Positions 8,938 to 18,377 of a stretch of DNA of 64,000 nucleotides are shown in pieces (the first letter of the stretch is position 1; the number at the start of each line of letters is the position of its first letter). The notes beneath the pieces were generated by a model. It was not told where the DNA came from. It was given only the letters and a program-made list of their open reading frames with translations, and did not search any database. A program made the translations under genes and the position numbers. This stretch comes from Bog-756 sp963725275 (GTDB lineage Bacteria; Actinomycetota; Acidimicrobiia; Acidimicrobiales; RAAP-2). The stretch spans positions 62,001 to 126,000 of the forward strand of contig CAVRXS010000005.1 in the NCBI GenBank assembly GCA_963725275.1, in the 5' to 3' direction.

Positions 8938-9799
8938 ATGCCATCCAGAGCGCTGCAGACCGACGGAGCGGCGCCCGACACCGCCCGCGCGCGAGCGACC
9001 TTTCGTGAGCTGCACCGCACGGGCTGCTTCGTGATCCCGAATCCCTGGGATGTCGGCACGGCCCGCGCCCTCGCAACGCTCGGGTTCCGGGCCCTCGCCA
9101 CCACCAGCGCTGGGTTCGCCTTTTCGCGCGGCCTTCCCGACTCGCCGGACGCGCTCGCGCTGGACGACGTCCTCGAGCACATCGCAGCCATCGTCGCCGC
9201 AACGGATCTCCCGGTCAACGCCGACTTCCAGGCGGGGTACGCGGCAGACCCCGGGCTGCTCGCTGCACACTGCCGGCGGTGCATCGAGACCGGCGTGGCC
9301 GGGTTCTCGATCGAGGACACGACCGGCTCGGCCGGCCGATCCCTGTTCGATCGGACCGGAGCGGTCGAACGCATCGGGGCCACGCGGGCGGCCATCGACG
9401 ACTCGGGTGCAGACGTGCTCCTCACCGCTCGCGGAGGTGTTCCTCGTCGGCCATCCCGACCCGCTCTCGGAGTCGATCTGGAGGCTCCAGGCCTATGCGG
9501 CGGCCGGCGCCGACGTGCTGTTCGCCCCCGGCGTCCGAGACCCCGAGGACATCCGGGCGCTCGTCGAGGCGGTCCGGCCCCAGCCGCTCAACGTCCTGAT
9601 GAGCGCCGATAGCGGGGTTCGGGTCACCGATCTCGCCGGGCTCGGTGTCCGCCGCATCAGTGTCGGCTCCGCGCTCGCCCGCACCGCCTGGTCAGCGTTC
9701 CTCGACGCCGCCCGGACCATCGCCGTCGAGGGCGCCTTCACCGGCATCGGGCGGGCAACACCGTTCTCCGAGCTGAACGAGCTGTTCGGCCCTGCATGA
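8938..9799 (+). CDS. Isocitrate lyase / PEP mutase family protein (frameshifted)
   Basis: A TIM-barrel C-C lyase-family protein of about 285 residues once the frame is repaired. Visible motifs are PNPWDVGTARAL near residue 35, NADFQAGY with the metal-binding Asp, FSIEDTTG, and after the break VFLVGHPDPLSESIWRLQAYAAAGADVLFAPG. The frame breaks at about 9430-9434, in LTAR followed by EVFLVG; restoring two bases (GC) gives the expected RAE. Such proteins cleave or decarboxylate 2-oxo or 2-methylisocitrate-like acids; the specific reaction is not assignable. The start is the ATG at 8938. Confidence 0.8.
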
Positions 9800-9836
9800 C
9801 CACTGACCGTATCGGGATGCACGAACGAAGAGCCCG

Positions 9837-11355
9837 ATGGGACGGCGGCCGGCGGTGACCATCGTGAGTGGCGCAGGCAACAACGCGCTGGGGCCCGCGT
9901 TGCGGCACCTGACCGTGAGCGGTCTCGCGCACGATCTGGCCGGATTCCTGGTCATCTGGGTGGCGATCGTCTCCATCGGGGCACTCGCGTACCGGCTCAT
10001 CGCGGTCGGATCGATGGAGCCGTGGGCCGAGCTCACCGTGAGCCTCGGGCTGGGTATCACCGGGTACGGCGCGCTCCTGGTCGCCATCGGGTTCTTCCCC
10101 GTGCTCCACGAGGTGCCGTTGGCCGTCGTGAGCCTGATCGAGCGCGACAGCGTGGTTCTGGCTGTGGCCGGACGGGGTCCGCCTGGCCCGGGAGCTGGCC
10201 GGCTCGATGCGGCGCTCCCTCCGGGCCGAATGGATCGTCGTGGGGCCGGCGCTCCTCCTGGTCGCCGTCGAATTCCTCGCCGGGTTCCGCCCCCCGTTCG
10301 CCTCGGACGAGGTCGCCTACCACTGGGCGGCGCCCCTCTTCTGGGCGAGCCACGGACACTGGGTCACCAGCCCCTACCGGTTCACCAACGGATTCAATCT
10401 GGCCGAGACCGTCTACACGCCCGCGGCGGTGTTCCGGTCGTCCACCGCCGCGCACTGGACGGACACCATGACCCTGGTGGTACTGGCGAGCGGCACGGCC
10501 GCGCTCGCCCAGCGATTCAAGGGTCTGGGGGCGCTGTCCGCCGCCGCGGCGATCGCCATCCCGGCGGGCACGGTCGAGGCCCACGTCGCCTACAACGACA
10601 TCTTTGCCGCGTGCCTGGTGCTCGCCGGGTGCGTGGTGGTCGCCGACCGCACCGGGCCCCGTGCGCGCTGGACGTGCGGCATCCTGCTGGCCGGCGCGAT
10701 CTCGGTCAAACCGATCATGATCCTGCTGTTTCCGCTGCCGGTCATCCTTGCCCTGGCTGCAGAGCGCACGAACGCGGGACCGGTCACCGTTCCCGGGTAC
10801 GCCCGGCGGCTCGTGCCCGTCGTGGTCCCCGTGGTGATCGCAGCTGTCGGCTGGTTCGCCTACAGCCTCCACTACGTCCACCGGCTCTTCCAGAGCGGCG
10901 GCCTCGTCCTCGCACGGTTCGGACACGACCCGACGAACGGTCTCGCGACGCTGCGCCTGCCGACCCTCGCCGAGGCGCTGGCCGTCCCGTTCCTGCCCAT
11001 CGCGACCGCCATCATCGGACAGCAGCAGCCTTACGGCGGGCGGTCCAGTCTCGTCCTCGCCGTGTTCATCCCGGTGACGATCGTCACCGCGGTGAAGATG
11101 GAACCGGCCGCTCGCCGTGGGCTCGCAGCGCTCGCCGTCCCGACGGTCATCGCCTACCTCATCGCCTCGATCCTCATCGTGCGGACCCGCTATCTCCTCG
11201 TCGACTATTGCGCCGCGCTCGCGGTCGCCTCGATCACCGTCGTGTGGTGGAAGCGGCGGTCCCCGTCGCGGTACGGCCCCCTCCTGCATTGGGCGTTCCG
11301 GATCCTGGTCCTGGTCGGGTTCCTGGACGTGGTCCGCCACACGCTGTCCGGCTGA
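9837..11355 (+). CDS. Polytopic membrane protein, GT-C glycosyltransferase-like (frameshifted)
   Basis: Two open frames together encode a protein of about 505 residues with many hydrophobic segments. The break is near 10165-10180, where the frame ending DSVVLAVAGRG resumes as VRLARELAGSMRRSL. Early in the second part the pattern SDEVAYHWAAPLFWASHG resembles the D-E plus H-x-P entry of membrane GT-C transferases of the GT39/PMT type. That would make it a lipid-linked-sugar-dependent transferase, but the similarity is loose and the protein may be an uncharacterised membrane family. Start choice among ATG 9837 and GTG 9855 or 9864 is open. Confidence 0.55.
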
Positions 11356-11465
11356 CCACCCTGACCTGCCGGACTCAAGGACCCCTTCGCTCGGGCCGAT
11401 ACGTGTCCCATGGCCGTCCGCTCGACCGAAGTCTGCCCCGCGCCCGCGACAATGGCGGTCCGCTC

Positions 11466-13325
11466 ATGAAGCTCAAGCGTGTCCGCGTCACCAACTTCAA
11501 GTCGGTGCTCGACTCGGATTGGTTCACCGTCGGGGACCTCACCTGTCTGGTGGGGAAGAACGAGAGCGGCAAGACCGCCCTTCTCGAGGCGCTCGAGCGG
11601 CTCAATTCGGTCCGGCCGGAGCGCGGGCAGTTCCGGGAGACCGAGTATCCCCGGATGAACTGGTCCGAGTACGAGGAATCGTCGGATGTGGACGTGGCGG
11701 TGTTCTCCGAGTGGGAGCTCAGCCAAGAGGAGCGGGACCACATCCGCGGGTTGGCCGGAGAGGGTCTCGAGCTCGAACCGGGACCGGTGGCGGTCAGCAA
11801 GGACTACGACAACACCCTCGCCTGGTCGATCCCCCTCGACTTCAACGAGGCGGTCAACCGGGCCCTGGCGACCTCGGAGCTGTCCGACGCAGAGCTCGAA
11901 CCACTCAGCGGCGCAAGGACCACGAGCGCCCTGCTCAAAGCTCTCGCCGAGCTCCCCGATCCGACACACGCGCAGAAAGCGTTCCGCACGAAGCTCCGCG
12001 AGAAGTGGTCCGACGGTGGTCTGCAGCGTGCCGTCTCGGAGTACCTGACCGAGCGGCTCCCGAGGTTCGTCTACTACTCCCACTATGACCGGCTGCCCGG
12101 ACGCATGGCCCTCGACGAACTGATCGCCGCGCAGAGTGCGCACGACTTCGATCGGGTTCCGGGTTCCCGGGTCTTCCTCGCCCTGCTCTCGATGGTCGGG
12201 ACCAGCCCGACCCAGATCGCGGAGATCGGCACCTCGGAGGGCTTGATCAGCAAGCTCGAGGCCGTCGAGAACCGCCTCTCCAAGAAGATCTTCCGCTACT
12301 GGTCCCAGAACCAGCACCTCAAGGTCCGGTTCCGCTTCGACCAGGCCAGTCCCGACGACGCTCCGCCGTTCAACACCGGCAAGATCTTCCAGACCCGCAT
12401 CGAGAACACGAGACACGAGGCGACGATCGGGCTCGATGAACGGAGCACCGGCTTCATCTGGTTCTTCTCGTTCCTGGTCTGGTTCTCGGAGGTCCAGCGC
12501 GAGTTCGGGGAGAACCTCGTGGTGCTCCTCGACGAACCCGGGCTCACCCTGCACGCCCGTGCACAGGCGGATCTCCTCGCCTACATCCGGGCGGAGCTGC
12601 TCGCCAAGTACCAGGTCGTCTACACGACCCACTCGCCGTTCATGATCGACCCGAGGGATGTGTCCTCGTGTCGCACCGTGGAGGATGCGACGTCACCGGA
12701 AGGTGTCGTCCTCGGCACCACGGTCGGCGATCGGATGTTCAGCGCGGATCGTGACACCCTCTTTCCCCTGCAGGCAGCCCTCGGTTACGACCTGACCCGG
12801 TCGTTGTTCATCGGCGAGCACCCCCTGCTGGTCGAGGGGCCCTCGGACCTGCTCTATTTGCAGTGGGCGTCCGATCGGCTCCGTACCGAGGGCCGCAAGG
12901 GGCTCGATCCGCGGTGGACGGGGACGCCCTGCGGCGGGCTCTCCAGGGTCCCGAGCTTCCTGGCACTGTTCGGACGGGACGACCTCCAGATGGCCATCCT
13001 GGTGGGCAGCAGCGGCGGCGGAAAGGAGAGCGCGAACGGATTGGACAAGTCCGAGTGCCTCCAGCGCTGTGACACCATCACGCTGGCGTCCTACGCGGAG
13101 GACGGCTCGGGAGACGCCGGTTTCGAAGGCATCCTCGGTGCCGATGCCCACGGAGAGCTGCTCCGCCTGTCCGACAGCCTGTCGGCCGGCCGCGCCGAAC
13201 CGGAGGACGACCGCTTCGGCGCCGCCCGGTATCTCATCGAGCACCCGACGGCGCTCGGGAAGGGCACCGGGCCGGTCCTCGACCGCTTCGAGCGACTGTT
13301 CGCCGATCTGAACGGGCTCCTCTGA
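11466..13325 (+). CDS. OLD-family AAA ATPase with degenerate TOPRIM domain
   Basis: A 619-residue SMC-like ATPase. Walker A GKNESGKT is at residues 30-37, Walker B LVVLLDEPG at about 350, and the H-loop TTHSPFMI at about 386. A TOPRIM-like region follows with the conserved Glu in LLVEGPSD (about 454). The place where OLD nucleases carry metal-binding Asp residues reads ILVGSSGGGK (about 509), so nuclease activity is doubtful. OLD proteins act in DNA processing and phage defence. No UvrD-like helicase neighbours it, which argues against a Gabija pair. No Shine-Dalgarno is visible before the ATG. Confidence 0.8.
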   Translation: MKLKRVRVTNFKSVLDSDWFTVGDLTCLVGKNESGKTALLEALERLNSVRPERGQFRETEYPRMNWSEYEESSDVDVAVFSEWELSQEERDHIRGLAGEGLELEPGPVAVSKDYDNTLAWSIPLDFNEAVNRALATSELSDAELEPLSGARTTSALLKALAELPDPTHAQKAFRTKLREKWSDGGLQRAVSEYLTERLPRFVYYSHYDRLPGRMALDELIAAQSAHDFDRVPGSRVFLALLSMVGTSPTQIAEIGTSEGLISKLEAVENRLSKKIFRYWSQNQHLKVRFRFDQASPDDAPPFNTGKIFQTRIENTRHEATIGLDERSTGFIWFFSFLVWFSEVQREFGENLVVLLDEPGLTLHARAQADLLAYIRAELLAKYQVVYTTHSPFMIDPRDVSSCRTVEDATSPEGVVLGTTVGDRMFSADRDTLFPLQAALGYDLTRSLFIGEHPLLVEGPSDLLYLQWASDRLRTEGRKGLDPRWTGTPCGGLSRVPSFLALFGRDDLQMAILVGSSGGGKESANGLDKSECLQRCDTITLASYAEDGSGDAGFEGILGADAHGELLRLSDSLSAGRAEPEDDRFGAARYLIEHPTALGKGTGPVLDRFERLFADLNGLL

Positions 13326-13378
13326 CCCCACCGTGAAGGCGGTCCGTCGGACCGGATCTCGGCTTTACTGGAGCTGCG

Positions 13379-14278
13379 ATGGCCGTTCTCCTGGCACTCC
13401 TGGCGGCATGCGCGTTTGCGCTCGGCAACGTCCTCCAGCAGAAGGGGGCCCTCGAGGCCCCTGCCGAGGCGGACGACCCCCGGTTCTTCGTCCAGATCCT
13501 GAAGCGTCCGGTGTGGTTGGCGGGCATGGTGGCCCAGGCGGGTGGGTGGGCCCTCCAGGCCGCCGCCCTCGATCGCGGCTCGCTCGTGCAGGTGCAGGCG
13601 CTCACCGCGATGAGCCTGGTGATCGCGCTGCCGCTCGGTGCCCGCATCACCGATCAGCAGATCAGCCGGCGGGTGATGCTCGGGGCCGTGGCCATGGTCG
13701 CCGGGATCGTCCTGTTCCTGGCCGTCGGGTCGCCGACCGGCGGCACGTCGCATCCCGACGCGGCCGAATGGTGGTCGGCGGGCATCGTGTCCGTGATCGT
13801 CGTGGGCCTGCTCGCTGATCTCGGGAGGCACCGCTCGGGTGCGCCACGGGCACTCCTCTACGGCTCGGCGGCCGGTGTGGGCTTCGGACTGCAGGCAGCA
13901 GTCACCAAGGTCTTCGTGTCCCTCATCGGACAGGGCATCGGCACCATCCTGACCAGTTGGACCATCTACGTCCTCATCGGGTCGGCCGCGGTCGGGTTCG
14001 TGCTCCAGCAGAGCGCGCTCAAGACGGGCGTGCTGGCACCGGCCATGGCGTCGAGCAACGCGGTGACCTTGTTCGTGAGCGTGCTCCTCGGCATCACGGT
14101 GTTCGGCGAGAAGCTCTCGCGCGGAGATGGCCGGCTGGTCCCGGCTGTCCTCGGCCTCGCGGTCGCCGTGGTGGGCATCGTCCTGCTCGCCGGGTCCGAG
14201 CCTCCGCAGTCGTCCACTCCGATGCCCAGATTGGACATGGGCCCGATGGCACGGCCGCCAGTGTCCGACGCCGAGTAG
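13379..14278 (+). CDS. DMT-superfamily (EamA-like) membrane transporter
   Basis: A 299-residue membrane protein with about nine to ten hydrophobic helices in two repeats, starting MAVLLALLAACAFALGNVLQQKGAL. The second half contains PAMASSNAVTLFVSVLLGITVFGE, the glycine/glutamate segment typical of EamA-like exporters. The C-terminal 30 residues are a polar tail. A GGAG lies five bases before the ATG. A second protein of this type is encoded at 52439-53344. The exported substrate is unknown. Confidence 0.75.
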   Translation: MAVLLALLAACAFALGNVLQQKGALEAPAEADDPRFFVQILKRPVWLAGMVAQAGGWALQAAALDRGSLVQVQALTAMSLVIALPLGARITDQQISRRVMLGAVAMVAGIVLFLAVGSPTGGTSHPDAAEWWSAGIVSVIVVGLLADLGRHRSGAPRALLYGSAAGVGFGLQAAVTKVFVSLIGQGIGTILTSWTIYVLIGSAAVGFVLQQSALKTGVLAPAMASSNAVTLFVSVLLGITVFGEKLSRGDGRLVPAVLGLAVAVVGIVLLAGSEPPQSSTPMPRLDMGPMARPPVSDAE

Positions 14279-14300
14279 GTCCGACATCGTGCTCAGGGTT

Positions 14301-14879
14301 ATGGCGACCGCGGCTGTCGCGAGCGATTGGTGGCAGTATCTGCTGCTCTTCCTCGCCGTCACGGCATCGTGGGCCGGCGTCCCGTTCATCGGTGCCACCG
14401 TGCTGGGTGCCGCCGCTGTCGCCGCCAGCCAGGGACACCTCAACATCGCGGCCGTCGTGATCGTCGCCACGGTCGCCGGCGAGCTCGGAGGGCTGATCGG
14501 CTATGCGATCGGCGACCGGTGGGGCCGGCAGTTGCTCGACCGGCCCGGCAAGCGCCAGGCCGGACGACAGAAGCTCGTCGAGCGGGGCGAACAGGCCTAT
14601 GCGAAATGGGGCCGGCTCGCCGTGTTCGTGACGCCGGCGATCATCTCGGGAACTGCCAAGATGCAGTACGGCCAGTTCGTCATCTGGAACCTCATCGCCT
14701 CGGTCGGGTTCACACTGTCCGTGGCGCCGGCCGCCTACGGGCTCGGGAGGGTCGCCACCGGCCACCATTCGCACCGCGACATCGCGATCCTCGTCTTCGG
14801 ACTCGCGGTCGGAGCGCTCGTCGTGGCACTGTTCGTGCGGCGCCACCGGAGGCGCACCGCCGAGCTGACGGGGACATGA
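14301..14879 (+). CDS. DedA-family (VTT domain) membrane protein
   Basis: A 192-residue membrane protein with three to four hydrophobic segments. It begins at WWQYLLLFLAVTASWAGVPFIG and has the DedA-like core GELGGLIGYAIGDRWG followed by a cytoplasmic basic segment, then VFVTPAIISGTAKMQYGQF where DedA proteins carry their re-entrant loop. DedA proteins are proposed lipid or undecaprenyl-phosphate scramblases. GTG 14289 is an alternative start. It follows the DMT gene by 22 bases and is probably in the same transcript. The short polar C-terminus RRHRRRTAELTGT is cytoplasmic by the positive-inside rule. Confidence 0.7.
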   Translation: MATAAVASDWWQYLLLFLAVTASWAGVPFIGATVLGAAAVAASQGHLNIAAVVIVATVAGELGGLIGYAIGDRWGRQLLDRPGKRQAGRQKLVERGEQAYAKWGRLAVFVTPAIISGTAKMQYGQFVIWNLIASVGFTLSVAPAAYGLGRVATGHHSHRDIAILVFGLAVGALVVALFVRRHRRRTAELTGT

Positions 14880-14990
14880 GGACGGGGACCGCAGGTTCTC
14901 GGCCGCTCGTGTGCCTACGTGTCCGAGTTCGTGACAGAAGCCCCCGGTCCAGGCTTACCAGGGTCTCCTCGGAGGAGTGGACCGTGGCGG

Positions 14991-15191
14991 ATGCCCGAAG
15001 TAGCTTTCCGACCGATGAGCGACGGACTCTCACCGTTCCGCTACAAGCTCCGACTGGTGCCGCTGGACAGCGAGGACGACGACCTGCGAACGCAGGAGGA
15101 GGTCCCGCCGGCGCTCGACGGGTGGGAGCTGCTGTCCAACCGGAAGAGCCCAGAAGGCTGCCGGCAGTTCCTCTACCGACGCCCCGCCTGA
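14991..15191 (+). CDS. Small hypothetical protein
   Basis: About 66 residues from the ATG at 14991, which has GGAGGAGTGG a few bases upstream; ATG 15015 inside is an alternative. The sequence is soluble and mixed (PFRYKLRLVPLDSEDDDLRTQ, then GWELLSNRKSPEGCRQFLYRRP) and ends in a two-strand-like segment. No function is recognised. It sits between dedA and purU on the same strand. Confidence 0.5.
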   Translation: MPEVAFRPMSDGLSPFRYKLRLVPLDSEDDDLRTQEEVPPALDGWELLSNRKSPEGCRQFLYRRPA

Positions 15192-15248
15192 CGGCTCGGA
15201 TCTCGAACGTGCCCGGGCATCCCGTGCTCCGGGTGGAAGGGTTCGAGC

Positions 15249-16109
15249 ATGCCTGATGCCGCCACCGCCCGGCTGTTGATCGCCGCACCCGACCGGCCCG
15301 GTCTCGTTGCGGCGATCACCGGGTTCGTGGCCGAGCACGAGGGGAGCATCGTCGATGCCGACCAGCACACCGACCGCGAATCGGACGTGTTCTTCCAGCG
15401 CATCGAGTTCAGCCTGGACGGGTTCGACATGGACCGCCGCCAGCTGCTGGATGCACTGCTGCCGGTCACCGAGTCGCTGGGCATGAGTTGGCGGCTGCGC
15501 TACTCCGACGAGGTGCGTCGCGTCGCGGTGCTCGTCTCCCGCCTGGACCACTGCCTCTACGACCTGCTGGTCCGGGTGGCCACCGGGGATCTGCCGATGG
15601 AGATCGCCTTCGTCGCGGGCAACCATCCCGACTGCGCGGTCGCGGCCGAGCGATTCGGGACCGAGTTCCACCATCTTCCGGTCTCCGACGAGACCCGCAC
15701 CCAGCAGGAGCGGGCGATCGAGGACCTCGCGGACGCGGCGGGCGTGGAGCTCGTGATCCTCGCCCGCTACATGCAGGTGCTCACTCCGAAGTTCGTCGAG
15801 CGCTTCCCGTCCAGGATCATCAACATCCACCATTCGTTCCTCCCGGCGTTCGTGGGTGGCCGCCCCTACCACCAGGCGCACGAGCGTGGCGTCAAGGTCA
15901 TCGGGGTCACCGCCCACTACGCCACCGCCGATCTGGACACGGGCCCGATCATCGATCAGGCGGTGACCCCGGTCTCCCACCGCGACGACGTGGCCGATCT
16001 GGTCCGCCTCGGGCGCGACCTCGAGACCGTCGTGCTGGCCCGGGCCGTCCGCCTGCACCTCACCGACCGGGTCCTCGTGCACGGCGGCAAGACGGTCGTC
16101 TTCACATGA
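15249..16109 (+). CDS. purU: Formyltetrahydrofolate deformylase
   Basis: A 286-residue cytoplasmic enzyme that hydrolyses 10-formyltetrahydrofolate to formate and tetrahydrofolate, balancing one-carbon pools. An N-terminal ACT domain (residues 7-80, starting ARLLIAAPDRPGLVAAITGF) precedes the formyltransferase fold. Catalytic residues are visible in NIHHSFLPAF (Asn, His) and GVTAHYATADLDTGPII (Asp). Length fits PurU, and GTGGAAGGG lies before the ATG. It is a complete gene with no anomaly. Confidence 0.92.
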   Translation: MPDAATARLLIAAPDRPGLVAAITGFVAEHEGSIVDADQHTDRESDVFFQRIEFSLDGFDMDRRQLLDALLPVTESLGMSWRLRYSDEVRRVAVLVSRLDHCLYDLLVRVATGDLPMEIAFVAGNHPDCAVAAERFGTEFHHLPVSDETRTQQERAIEDLADAAGVELVILARYMQVLTPKFVERFPSRIINIHHSFLPAFVGGRPYHQAHERGVKVIGVTAHYATADLDTGPIIDQAVTPVSHRDDVADLVRLGRDLETVVLARAVRLHLTDRVLVHGGKTVVFT

Positions 16110-16207
16110 CCGCCCACCGGGCCTGGTGCAGCAGGGTACGGACTCCCTGACCGATCGGCCGGGGCGGATCCGCGGATCGACCAGGTGGCAGCGGTACCAT
16201 TCCCGGC

Positions 16208-16435
16208 GTGGCGAGGCGCACCACTCTCAAGCAGGCCTCTCTGTGGCCGGATCCGTCCCAGGTGTTCTCCGACACCCAGCGGGTGGACCTGTTCAACGAC
16301 CCGCGATGGGAGTCCCCGCCGGATGCGCCGGCCAGACGCCCGCCCACTGAGCGGCCGGCCCCGGCTCGCCGGAAGTCCGGAGCGCTCGCCTACTGGCGCT
16401 CCATGACCAAACGGGGTCAGCACAGCCGCAGCTGA
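16208..16435 (+). CDS. Small basic hypothetical protein
   Basis: A 75-residue open frame from GTG 16208. It is basic and proline-rich with DPSQVFSDTQRVDLFNDPRWE in the middle and a KR-rich C-terminus. No Shine-Dalgarno is obvious. Codon use is similar to neighbouring genes, which is the main support. The 16436-16694 stretch after it holds no gene I can see. Confidence 0.35.
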   Translation: MARRTTLKQASLWPDPSQVFSDTQRVDLFNDPRWESPPDAPARRPPTERPAPARRKSGALAYWRSMTKRGQHSRS

Positions 16436-16694
16436 GGCGGGCGGAGGCTGCTCCCCCGCAGGCCGGGCATAGACCCAATGGGCACCGGGCCATAGGACGG
16501 AGCACGGGGTCCGCATTTCCCGCGCATTTCTCCTTCCCGTCGCCTCCCATTTGGTGCAACGGTGACCACGCGGAGTGGCGTTCCACCAGTAAGCGGCCGC
16601 AGCCGACTATCTTGCGATCAGGTTTTCGACGGTGCATTGTGGGGACCGTCCTCGGAGCGTCATCCGATGAGGGATTGCTGGGAGTGAGGTACGG

Positions 16695-16880
16695 ATGCAC
16701 GAATGGTCGATCGAGCGCATCTTCGAGCGTCAGGATGACATGGCCGCACGAGTGGACAAGCTCCGGGCGGTTGCCCTCGACCTCAGGGTCCAGGCCCGGG
16801 AGCTCGAGGCCGAGGCCGCCAGGCTCGAGCTGCTCGCCCGGGAGCAGTGGTTCGACTGGGTGGGCGGCGAGCCTGGATGA
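16695..16880 (+). CDS. Small coiled-coil protein
   Basis: A 61-residue protein that is nearly all helix. Residues 15-50 form a heptad-rich coiled coil (ARVDKLRAVALDLRVQAREL and LEAEAARLELLARE) and the end is QWFDWVGG. A GGGAGTGAGG sits before the ATG at 16695. It precedes the diguanylate cyclase gene by about 145 bases. Function is unknown. Confidence 0.55.
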   Translation: MHEWSIERIFERQDDMAARVDKLRAVALDLRVQARELEAEAARLELLAREQWFDWVGGEPG

Positions 16881-17025
16881 TCGCCGCCCGGCTGGTGGGC
16901 CGCTGACCGGGTGACCGCCCGATGAGGCTGGTGCGCAGGCCTATTGTTGCGCCCGCAACTATCTAGGTTCCCATCCACGGGCACCCGGCGTTCAGGAACG
17001 CCGCCGGGCTGTCGATACAGGAGGG

Positions 17026-18354
17026 ATGGAGGACCTTCATCCGGAGCCTGTGCCGGTCGTGATGCACAAGGACGGATTCGGCGGCATCCTCACGTGCAGC
17101 GAGACGGTCACCGAGGTGCTCGGGTGGCAGGTGGGCGACCTCGTCGGCGCCCGATCGCTCGACTTCATCCACGCCGACGACCACGATGCAGCAGTCGCCA
17201 TGTGGATGGCGATGCTCGAGCAGCCGGGCACCGTCCAGGTGCTCGCCTACCGCCACAGTCACGCAGACGGATCCTGGTTCCGCGTCGAGGTCACGAACCG
17301 GAATCTCCTCGAAGACGAGGGATATGTCGAGTGCTCGCTGATCGCGCTCGGCAAGGTGGAGGGCGAGATCGCGGTCGTCGCCCCGCGCGTCTCCGAGCTC
17401 AAGGCCATCCGCTCCGTCCGGTCGGGCGAGCGGCTCCTGCGCCGCCTGGCCGAGGGACTGTCGACCGGGATCGCCTACGTCTCCTCCGACCGCGTCGTGA
17501 GCTACGCCAACTCGCAGTGCACCCTCCTGCTCGGCGCACGCAGCGGCACCAGACTCGATGACATCGTCCCGCACCTCGACGAGGAGGACGCCGAGCGCGC
17601 CCGCGAGCAGTTCCAGCTGGTCATGGGGACCGACCGCGAGGCGGTCTTCACCGCGTCGACCGTACGGTCTGCCCCGGTCGTCCGGACGCTCGAGATCGTC
17701 CTCCGGGGCCTCGCACAGGACAGCGAAGGGCCGGCCGGCATCGTCCTCTCCGTCGATGACGTCACCGACCGGGCGCAGCTCGCGGCCGAGCTCGAGCGGC
17801 GGGCGTCCACGGACCCGCTGACCGGGTGCCTCAACCGGGCGGCGATCCTCGACTTGCTCCAGAGCGAGCTCCGCGCCGTTCCGGGTCTGGCCGTGGTGTT
17901 CGTCGACGTCGACCGGATGAAGATCCAGAACGACCTCCTCGGCCACGCCGGCGGAGACTCACTGCTGGTGGACACCGCGGCCCGGCTCCGGGGCGCGGTC
18001 CGGCCCGGAGACGGCGTCGGACGGATCGGTGGCGACGAGTTCGTCGCCATCTGCCGAGGTATCCCGGACCGGGCGGCCGCACAGATGGTCGTCTCGCGGA
18101 TCGCCGAGGCCATGTCCTGGAACTTCCGCTCCGGGTCGATGACCTTCCCGGTTTCCGCGGCGGTCGGGGCGGTCCACGTGGACCGGATCATCGATGCCGC
18201 AGAGGCGCTTGCGAGGGCCGATGTCGCGATGTACTCGGCGAAGCGGTCGGGCACCGGCCTGGGGGTGATGTGGGACGAGACGCTCGAGATGCCGGGTCCC
18301 GCCCCGGCCGTCTGGGAGCAGAGCGACGTCTCGACACCCGGGGGAGCCCGGTAG
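17026..18354 (+). CDS. PAS-PAS-GGDEF diguanylate cyclase
   Basis: A 442-residue soluble protein. An N-terminal PAS domain (about 8-110, with DFIHADDHDAAVAMW) is followed by a second PAS-like region (about 145-250) and a GGDEF domain from about 260. The GGDEF motif is intact (RIGGDEF, about 334) and the inhibitory I-site RPGD lies exactly five residues before it, so it should make c-di-GMP and be product-inhibited. ACAGGAGGG just before ATG 17026 fixes the start. No EAL domain is present. The PAS domains suggest control by a small ligand or redox state. Confidence 0.9.
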   Translation: MEDLHPEPVPVVMHKDGFGGILTCSETVTEVLGWQVGDLVGARSLDFIHADDHDAAVAMWMAMLEQPGTVQVLAYRHSHADGSWFRVEVTNRNLLEDEGYVECSLIALGKVEGEIAVVAPRVSELKAIRSVRSGERLLRRLAEGLSTGIAYVSSDRVVSYANSQCTLLLGARSGTRLDDIVPHLDEEDAERAREQFQLVMGTDREAVFTASTVRSAPVVRTLEIVLRGLAQDSEGPAGIVLSVDDVTDRAQLAAELERRASTDPLTGCLNRAAILDLLQSELRAVPGLAVVFVDVDRMKIQNDLLGHAGGDSLLVDTAARLRGAVRPGDGVGRIGGDEFVAICRGIPDRAAAQMVVSRIAEAMSWNFRSGSMTFPVSAAVGAVHVDRIIDAAEALARADVAMYSAKRSGTGLGVMWDETLEMPGPAPAVWEQSDVSTPGGAR

Positions 18355-18377
18355 CCGCCGGCCCTGCCCGGAGGCGC

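Noticed and set aside
11466..13325. Gabija-type defence system
   Set aside because: The OLD-like protein has no UvrD-like helicase partner next to it and a degenerate TOPRIM site.
9837..13325. One giant 1162-codon protein joining the membrane protein and the OLD ATPase
   Set aside because: The first part changes frame at about 10170 and the ATPase has its own ATG at 11466; the continuous frame between is the wrong frame of the membrane gene.
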